Shown here: piece after piece, positions 58,963-64,000 of the stretch
Numbering within the stretch: the first letter of the stretch is position 1
How the letters are laid out: each line of letters opens with the position of its first letter
Made by a program: the position numbers and the translations under genes
The notes under the pieces: generated by a model
Seen by the model: the letters and a program-made list of their open reading frames with translations, nothing else
What the model was told of the DNA's origin: nothing
Databases searched by the model: none
Source: Sphingomonas sp. S-NIH.Pt15_0812
Lineage (GTDB): Bacteria; Pseudomonadota; Alphaproteobacteria; Sphingomonadales; Sphingomonadaceae
Length of the DNA: 64,000 nucleotides
Assembly: GCF_003951315.1 (NCBI RefSeq)
Contig: NZ_QLJH01000014.1
Location: 1-64,000, forward strand
Direction of reading: 5' to 3'

Positions 58963-59508
58963 TCAGCGCCGGCCGCGTCCCGGACGACCGCCCCCACCGC
59001 GTGGACCACGCACGCCCTCCGGACGCGGGGCATAGACGGCCGGGGGGCGATAATCGCCGCCGGGTCGCACGGCGCCCGACGGACGCGGACCACGAATGCC
59101 ATCGGGGCGTGGCCCCCCGGGCTGGCCGAACCCGCCCCAGTCCGCGCGCGGACGACGGCCTTGTCCCCAGCCGCCATTATTGCCCCAGCCCTGGCGACGC
59201 CCCTGCCCGTACCAGGCGCGGCGACGATCCTGCCAATAGCGTTGCTGACGGCCATTCCAGCGATAGGCGCGACGATCCCGGTCGAAGACATAGGCGCCGG
59301 TGCCGGGATAATAGAAATTGTCGTACCAGCCATAATAGCCCGGTGCGTAGCCCGGCCCGTACAGCCCGCCGGCATAGCCATATCCGGAGCCGTAGCCAGC
59401 GCCATAGCCGGCATCCACGCCGCCATAGCCATAACCGTCCGCGCATCCGGCCACGGACAAGCCCAGCCCGACGAGCAACGCCGTCAGGCACGAGGATTTC
59501 AGGATCAT
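58963..59508 (-). CDS. Glycine/tyrosine-rich lipoprotein with Arg-rich tail
   Basis: This 181-residue protein has a signal peptide ending in LSVAGCADG (lipobox Cys), then a GYGYGG/YGAGYGSGYGYAGG low-complexity stretch, the segment WYDNFYYPGTGAYVFDRDRR and a QQRYW motif shared by many exported proteobacterial proteins, and a C-terminus rich in Arg, Gly and Pro. SD GGAGG stands 6 bases before the ATG at 59508. The function is unknown; surface exposure is likely. No neighbouring gene explains it. Confidence 0.75.
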   Translation of the reverse strand: MILKSSCLTALLVGLGLSVAGCADGYGYGGVDAGYGAGYGSGYGYAGGLYGPGYAPGYYGWYDNFYYPGTGAYVFDRDRRAYRWNGRQQRYWQDRRRAWYGQGRRQGWGNNGGWGQGRRPRADWGGFGQPGGPRPDGIRGPRPSGAVRPGGDYRPPAVYAPRPEGVRGPRGGGGRPGRGRR

Positions 59509-59607
59509 CGGGAACCTCCGATACATGAGGCTCGCGGTTTCGAACGCACCGCCAGTCGGTCTATAACCCGGCGGGGCGGCGGCGGGTTCCACGCCTGTTC
59601 CGCGCAC

Positions 59608-59634
59608 GAAAAAAGGCGAGGCCACCGGCCCCGC
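59608..59634 (-). terminator. Rho-independent terminator of the cytochrome bc1 genes
   Basis: On the minus strand GGCGGGGCC pairs with GGCCTCGCC (one mismatch, three-base loop) and TTTTTT follows. It starts 30 bases after the cytochrome c1 stop. Confidence 0.82.
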
Positions 59635-59664
59635 CCTGGTGACTTGTACGAAACCCCTTCGGGA

Positions 59665-60507
59665 TCAGTGCTTCACGTCGCGCCAGACATTCTGATAGGC
59701 GCCCCAGGCCAGGAAGCAGAAGATCAGCAGGAACACCACCGAGGCCAGGCCGGCGGCATGGCGGCGCTCCAGCTTCGGCTCGGCGGTCCAGGTCAGGAAG
59801 GCGGCGACGTCGCGCGCCATCTGGTCCTTGGTCGCGCGGGTGCCATCGGCATAGGGCACCTGCCCGTCCGAGGTGAGCGGCGGCGGCATCGCGATGTTCA
59901 GGTTCGCGAACCAGGGGTTGTAGTGCAGCCCGGTCGGCGTCTTCGCGCCGGGGAACTTGCGGACCAGCTCGGCCGGCTGGGTGCGATAGCCCATCAGCAG
60001 CGCATGGATGTAATTGGTGCCGTCGTGCCGCGCCTTGGCCATCAGCGACAGGTCGGGCGGCAGCGCATTGTTGTTCGCCGCCCGCGCCGCGACCTCGTTG
60101 GCGAAGGGCGAGGGGAAACGATCCGAGGGGATGTTCTTGCGGGTCGTGGCCTCGCCCGTCTCGGGGTTCACGCTGGGCTGCTCGATCGCCCACTGGCTGG
60201 CGATCGCCTTCACCTCGGGCTCGCTATAGCCCAGGTCGGTCAGGTCGCGGAACGCGACGAACTTCAGGCTGTGGCAGGCCGAGCAGACCTCCTTGTACAC
60301 CTGGAAGCCGCGCTGGAGCTGGCGGCGGTCGAACCGGCCGAAAAAGCCGTTCGACGCCAGGCCGATATCCTCGGGATGCTGGTGATAGATCGCCTCCGCC
60401 GTTTCCGGCGCGGGATCGGAAATGGCGGTGGCCACCGTGCCGAACAGCGCGATCGCCAGCACGCCGACAAAGGCGGCCCCGACCAATATGGAGATCAAGC
60501 GAACCAT
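59665..60507 (-). CDS. petC: Cytochrome c1
   Basis: Cytochrome c1 is the heme c subunit of the ubiquinol-cytochrome c reductase. The 280-residue protein has the CxxCH motif VCSACHSLKFVAF near 74, an N-terminal signal anchor, GTNYIHALLMGYRTQP in the middle (its Met/His region) and a C-terminal transmembrane anchor AGLASVVFLLIFCFLAWGAY with basic end. It is the third gene of petA-petB-petC on the minus strand, 27 bases after petB. Confidence 0.96.
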   Translation of the reverse strand: MVRLISILVGAAFVGVLAIALFGTVATAISDPAPETAEAIYHQHPEDIGLASNGFFGRFDRRQLQRGFQVYKEVCSACHSLKFVAFRDLTDLGYSEPEVKAIASQWAIEQPSVNPETGEATTRKNIPSDRFPSPFANEVAARAANNNALPPDLSLMAKARHDGTNYIHALLMGYRTQPAELVRKFPGAKTPTGLHYNPWFANLNIAMPPPLTSDGQVPYADGTRATKDQMARDVAAFLTWTAEPKLERRHAAGLASVVFLLIFCFLAWGAYQNVWRDVKH

Positions 60508-60534
60508 GGTCTGTTCTATCCTCTCGTCGGTTCG

Positions 60535-61818
60535 TCAGGCGATCGCGGTCTTGGCCGGGCTGGTGCCGCCATGTTTGGCCAGCACCGCTTCCGTGATCGA
60601 TCCGGGCAGCGGACGCGGCCGCTCCGATGCGGCGACCAGCGGCAGGATGATGAGGAAATGCGCGAAGTAATAGGCCGCCGCGATCTGCCCCAGCACCACG
60701 TTGCGCGCGATCGGCTCCGCCCCGCCGACATAGCCGAGCACCAGCACGTCGAGCAGCAGCACGATCAGGAAGGCGCGGTATTTCGGCCGGTAATTGGCCG
60801 AACGCACCGGCGAACTGTCCAGCCAGGGGAGGAAGAACAGCAGCAGGATCGAACCGAACATCGCCAGCACGCCCCACAGCTTCGCCGGCAGGATGAAGTC
60901 GGCGGTGAAGCTCTTCAGGATCGCGTAGAAGGGCAGGAAATACCATTCGGGCACGATATGCGCGGGCGTCGAGAGCGGGTTCGCCTCGATATAATTGTCC
61001 GGATGGCCGAGCAGGTTGGGCGAGAAGAAGATCAGCAGCGCGAACAGCAGCAGGAACACGCCCAGCCCCACCGCATCCTTGGCGGTGTAATAGGGGTGGA
61101 AGGGCACGGTATCCTGCTCGCCCTTCACGTCGACGCCGGTCGGGTTGTTCGATCCGGGGATGTGCAGCGCCCAGATATGCAGGATGATGACGCCCGCGAT
61201 CACGAACGGCAGCAGATAATGGAGCGAGAAGAAGCGGTTGAGCGTCGCATTGTCCGGGGCGAAGCCGCCGAGCAGCCAGACGCGGATCGACTCGCCGACG
61301 AGCGGGATCGCCGAGAAGAAGCCGGTGATGACCTGCGCGCCCCAGAAGCTCATCTGACCCCAGGGCAGCACATAGCCCATGAAGGCGGTGGCCATCATCA
61401 GGAGGAAGATGACGACGCCGAGCAGCCACACCATCTCGCGCGGGGCCTTGTACGAGCCGTAATAGAGGCCGCGTCCGATATGGATGTAGACGACCAGCAG
61501 GAACATCGACGCGCCGTTGGCGTGCGCATAGCGCAGGAACCAGCCGGCGTTGACGTCGCGCATGATGCTTTCGACCGAGCCGAAGGCGACGCCGGCATTG
61601 GCGGCGAAATGCATGGCCAGCACGATGCCGGTGACGATCTGGATCGCCAGCGCGGCCCCGGCGAGCACGCCGAAGTTCCAGAAATAATTGAGGTTGCGCG
61701 GCACCGGATAGCCGGCGCCGACCGCATTGTAGACGAGCCGCGGCAATGGCAGCTTCTCGTCCAGCCACCGCATCAGCGGCTGCTTCGGCTCATAATGCTT
61801 CGCCCAGGGAAAGCTCAT
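60535..61818 (-). CDS. petB: Cytochrome b of the bc1 complex
   Basis: This 427-residue protein holds the two hemes b and the quinone sites of complex III. It has eight membrane helices, heme histidines in [10 protein letters not shown] and [20 protein letters not shown], the Qo motif [12 protein letters not shown] (residue 270 region) and [17 protein letters not shown]. The order Rieske, cytochrome b, cytochrome c1 is standard. The start is the ATG at 61818, 11 bases after the Rieske stop, so translation is probably coupled. Confidence 0.97.
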   Translation of the reverse strand: MSFPWAKHYEPKQPLMRWLDEKLPLPRLVYNAVGAGYPVPRNLNYFWNFGVLAGAALAIQIVTGIVLAMHFAANAGVAFGSVESIMRDVNAGWFLRYAHANGASMFLLVVYIHIGRGLYYGSYKAPREMVWLLGVVIFLLMMATAFMGYVLPWGQMSFWGAQVITGFFSAIPLVGESIRVWLLGGFAPDNATLNRFFSLHYLLPFVIAGVIILHIWALHIPGSNNPTGVDVKGEQDTVPFHPYYTAKDAVGLGVFLLLFALLIFFSPNLLGHPDNYIEANPLSTPAHIVPEWYFLPFYAILKSFTADFILPAKLWGVLAMFGSILLLFFLPWLDSSPVRSANYRPKYRAFLIVLLLDVLVLGYVGGAEPIARNVVLGQIAAAYYFAHFLIILPLVAASERPRPLPGSITEAVLAKHGGTSPAKTAIA

Positions 61819-61829
61819 CGCGCGTCTCC

Positions 61830-62414
61830 TCAGCCGACCGTGACGGTCGTGGGGGAGTTGAAGTTATAGTCCGGCACCACGAGATTCTTCGGGGCCGGGC
61901 CCTGGCGGATACGCGCGGCGGTGTCATAGGCGGAGCCGTGGCACGGGCAGAAATAGCCGCCGAACGGCCCGCGATTCTCGCCCTCGCCCGCGCCCAGCGG
62001 CACGCAGCCGAGATGGGTGCAGACGCCCAGCGTGATCAGCCAGTTCTCATGCCCCGCCTTGGTCCGCTCGGCGAGCGTCTGGGGATCGCGCAGCGTGTTG
62101 ACCGGCACCGCATTGGCCTCGGCGATCTCCGCCGGGGTCAGGTTGCGCACGAACAGCGGCTGCTTGCGGAAGCTGGTCTTGATCGCCTGGCCGGGCTGGA
62201 TCTTGGACAGGTCGACCTCGGTGGTCGACTGGGCCAGCACGTCGGCGGAGGGGTTCATCTGGTTGATCAGCGGCAGCACGATCGCGATCACGCCGACCCC
62301 GGCGAAGGACACGGCGGCGATGTTGATGAAGTCGCGGCGACGCGGGTCGTGCACCTCCTCGGCGAGCAGCGCCGGGTCTTCACCGGGAGGAAGCCTATCG
62401 TCCACTGTCGCCAT
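61830..62414 (-). CDS. petA: Ubiquinol-cytochrome c reductase Rieske iron-sulfur subunit
   Basis: This 194-residue subunit carries the Rieske [2Fe-2S] cluster. The two ligand boxes are present: CTHLGCVP (Cys, His, Cys) and CPCHGSAYD, plus an N-terminal Tat-like twin-arginine region ([17 protein letters not shown]) and one anchor helix near 35. It is the first gene of the bc1 operon and is divergent from trmL across about 190 bases, where promoters for both must lie. Confidence 0.96.
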   Translation of the reverse strand: MATVDDRLPPGEDPALLAEEVHDPRRRDFINIAAVSFAGVGVIAIVLPLINQMNPSADVLAQSTTEVDLSKIQPGQAIKTSFRKQPLFVRNLTPAEIAEANAVPVNTLRDPQTLAERTKAGHENWLITLGVCTHLGCVPLGAGEGENRGPFGGYFCPCHGSAYDTAARIRQGPAPKNLVVPDYNFNSPTTVTVG

Positions 62415-62603
62415 TCACCTACCCTCAGCCTGTTATGTTCGGGTATTCCCGACTGGTCCTTGTCCGGGCTGTCCCCGAATGAGGGTTCCGCCGTTCCCGC
62501 GGCGCACCCCAGCCTTTGTTAGACAAGGCGTGGCGGCTTTGCCAACAGCATTTTGGTTCGTTAAGACTTTGTCGGGTTGATGCGATCCGGGTTAGGATCG
62601 GCC

Positions 62604-63041
62604 ATGCGCCTCGCCCTGTTCGAACCCGATATCGCCGGCAATGTCGGCACGCTGATCCGCACCGCCGCCTGTTTCGACGCCGACGTCGACCTGATCGAGC
62701 CGATGGGCTTCCCCTTCGGCGAGCGGGCGATGGCCCGCGCGGCGATGGATTATGCCCGGAGCGCCACCATCACCCGCCATGCCGACTGGGCCGCGTTCGA
62801 GCAGACCGTCGCCGGGCGCATCGTGCTGTTGACAACGCGCGGAGCACAACCGCTCTGGGATGTAGCATTCCGGTCCGACGACGTGCTGCTGCTAGGATCG
62901 GAGGGTGCCGGCGTGCCCGACCATGTCCATGACCGGGCCGATGCGCGCGTGATGATCCCGATGCGGCCCGAATTGCGTTCGTTGAACGTCGCGGTCGCCG
63001 GCGGCATCGCCTTGGCAGAAGCTCGACGCCAACTTCGATGA
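62604..63041 (+). CDS. trmL: tRNA (cytidine(34)-2'-O)-methyltransferase
   Basis: TrmL methylates the wobble nucleotide ribose of leucine tRNAs. The 145-residue SPOUT enzyme has RLALFEPDIAGNVGTLIRTA (parts, residues 2-21), LLLGSEGAGVPD near 104 and the knot motif MIPMRPELRSLNVAVAGGIA. The ATG at 62604 has AGGA upstream; an extra upstream ATG would add residues not found in the family. It is followed by the Crp/Fnr gene and a probable hemF. Confidence 0.93.
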   Translation: MRLALFEPDIAGNVGTLIRTAACFDADVDLIEPMGFPFGERAMARAAMDYARSATITRHADWAAFEQTVAGRIVLLTTRGAQPLWDVAFRSDDVLLLGSEGAGVPDHVHDRADARVMIPMRPELRSLNVAVAGGIALAEARRQLR

Positions 63042-63060
63042 ACCGGTACTCTGCTATTGA

Positions 63061-63089
63061 ACAACTTATGTTGTCGTTCGCTATGTTGT
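63061..63089 (+). promoter_or_regulatory. Inverted and direct repeats upstream of the Crp/Fnr gene
   Basis: ACAACTTATGTTGT at 63061-63074 is an inverted repeat (ACAAC/GTTGT). TATGTTGT occurs twice, at 63067-63074 and 63082-63089, so a repeat unit recurs at 15 bases. The second copy overlaps a TATGTT that could be a -10. The arrangement could bind a dimeric regulator such as the adjacent Crp/Fnr protein. No consensus for that protein is known to me, so this is a sequence observation only. Confidence 0.4.
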
Positions 63090-63170
63090 GAATGTTATGG
63101 CGCACTCATGACCAAGCGATACTCCCGCCGCAGAGCGATGGCGACTTCCGCCGCGTGTCCGGGAGTGCCG

Positions 63171-63905
63171 ATGGCCGAAACTGACACCCTAGAATTCCTC
63201 ATTCGAAAGCTGGAGCGGCACACGACCCTGCCCGAGGCGGATCGGCGGGCCATACTCGACCTGCCGGTCCATGCCCGCAGCGTCCCCCCCGCCACCTATC
63301 TGGTGCGCGAGGGCGAGCCGCCGGCCAATTGCGTCATCCTGTCGTCCGGTTTCGCCTTTCGCCACAAGATCGTCGAAAGCGGCGCGCGCCAGATCGTGTC
63401 GCTCCATCTGCCGGGCGACGCGCTCGATTTCCAAAGCCTCTTCCTGCGCTATGCCGACCATAACGCGCAGACGCTGACCCGTGCCGATCTGGCGGTGGTA
63501 CCGATCGCGGCGATGCGCGAGCTGGTGTCCACACGACCGCTGGTGGCGCGCGCGGTGCTGATGGACCTGCTGATCGAGGCGTCGATCCTGCGCGAATGGG
63601 TCGTCAATGTCGGTCGCCGCAACGCGCGGGCGCGGCTGGCGCATCTCCTGTGCGAATTCGCCTGTCGCATGGACATGATCGGCCTGAACGAGCCCGACGG
63701 CTATGCGCTCCCGATGACGCAGGAGCAGATCGGCGACGCGCTGGGCCTCACCTCGGTCCATGTCAACCGATCGATCAAGGCGCTGTCGCAGGAGGGGCTG
63801 ATCACCCGCAAGGGCCGGCTGATCGGCTTCCCGCATATCGAGCAGTTGCGCGAAGTCGGCGATTTCAGCGAGCTATACCTGCACCTGCACGAAACCATCG
63901 CCTGA
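63171..63905 (+). CDS. Crp/Fnr family transcriptional regulator
   Basis: This 244-residue regulator has an N-terminal cyclic-nucleotide-binding-like domain (EADRRAILDL, VREGEPPANCVILSSGFAFR in parts, ISLHLPGDALDF-like VSLHLPGDALDF near 85) and a C-terminal helix-turn-helix TQEQIGDALGLTSVHVNRSI (about residues 184-203). It lacks the N-terminal Cys cluster of oxygen-sensing Fnr. The start at 63171 is preferred because GGGAG lies 6 bases upstream; ATGs at 63108 and 63138 are in frame but lack ribosome sites. It is between trmL and a probable hemF. Confidence 0.88.
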   Translation: MAETDTLEFLIRKLERHTTLPEADRRAILDLPVHARSVPPATYLVREGEPPANCVILSSGFAFRHKIVESGARQIVSLHLPGDALDFQSLFLRYADHNAQTLTRADLAVVPIAAMRELVSTRPLVARAVLMDLLIEASILREWVVNVGRRNARARLAHLLCEFACRMDMIGLNEPDGYALPMTQEQIGDALGLTSVHVNRSIKALSQEGLITRKGRLIGFPHIEQLREVGDFSELYLHLHETIA

Positions 63906-63950
63906 TCCGCCCCCTTTCCCGCCGCCCCGCGCGCTTGCTAGGGGGCGGCG

Positions 63951-64000
63951 ATGATCCAGCTCGACGAACAGCAAGCCGCCGCCCGTACCTGGTTCGAGTC
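63951..64000 (+). CDS. hemF: Probable oxygen-dependent coproporphyrinogen oxidase, N-terminal fragment
   Basis: An ATG at 63951 opens a frame reading IQLDEQQAAARTWFES to the window edge. That opening resembles sphingomonad HemF proteins, which start with a similar QRAAxTWFExLRD segment. Only 16 codons are visible, so the assignment rests on that similarity and on the neighbours trmL and the bc1 genes. No motif of the active site is in the window. Confidence 0.45.
   Translation, partial: MIQLDEQQAAARTWFE

Noticed and set aside
59161..61869. A 902-residue plus-strand frame opposite the cytochrome b and c1 genes
   Set aside because: The opposing genes have heme motifs and membrane helices; this frame is a shadow with repetitive Arg/Gln/Asp.

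Overview
The window looks like chromosomal DNA of a sphingomonad (Alphaproteobacteria, Sphingomonas-like). The sequence is GC-rich. The protein families and local gene orders fit this group: DUF4167-prmC-prfA, Rieske-cytochrome b-cytochrome c1, pdhC-lpdA, glyQ-glyS, and trmL near a hemF-like start. Several genes use GTG or TTG starts. Two intergenic sites match the GGAAC-N16/17-CGTT promoter of the alphaproteobacterial general stress sigma factor EcfG. I see no rRNA, tRNA, IS element, prophage or CRISPR array.

Layout. 0-1.1 kb: 3' end of lepB, then rnc. 1.2-6.3 kb: an accessory-looking block with a hemerythrin-like protein, a DUF6165 protein overlapping a glycosyltransferase-9-like protein on the minus strand, and a divergent overlapping trio of TIGR04290-type methyltransferase, polysaccharide pyruvyl transferase and FrhB-like Fe-S/flavin protein. 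6.4-12.7 kb: a short Mfd-like helicase, a HAD phosphatase, a hydrolase-fold protein without its nucleophile, a metallophosphoesterase and a catalase-family protein. 12.8-17.8 kb, minus strand: a membrane protein, lpdA, a thioesterase, a small membrane protein and pdhC (pyruvate dehydrogenase E3 and E2). 17.9-27.4 kb: universal stress protein, M28 peptidase, msrC, arfB, an RluA-type synthase, M15 peptidase, thrC, a methyltransferase, an HhH protein and an acyl-CoA synthetase.

27.4-30.7 kb: an operon of lgt, a MidA-like methyltransferase, a GNAT and pgeF. 30.8-34.8 kb: a PLP-dependent sulfur amino acid enzyme, a purine-salvage pair (adenine deaminase-like plus phosphoribosyltransferase), a CBS protein and a small membrane protein. 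35.0-39.4 kb, minus: DUF4167, prmC, prfA, hisS. 39.5-44.2 kb: DUF1345, M61 peptidase, ppa, GNAT, EamA transporter. 44.5-50.4 kb, minus: ppdK, glyS, glyQ. 50.5-58.6 kb, plus: TraB/GumN lipoprotein, rplY, pth, a small four-cysteine protein, a putative iron-regulated pair, ychF, HAD, NPP-type phosphodiesterase and MaoC. 58.6-62.4 kb, minus: two small proteins and the cytochrome bc1 genes. 62.6-64 kb, plus: trmL, a Crp/Fnr regulator and the first codons of a probable hemF.

Most of the window is housekeeping. The parts that stand out are the 1.6-6.3 kb glycan-modification-like block with an EcfG-like promoter, the EcfG-like promoter of the four-cysteine protein, a Fur-like box over a strong promoter at 53.4 kb, a hairpin that could mask the ppdK ribosome binding site, and four paired palindromic repeats that sit in exactly the four longest gene-free gaps.
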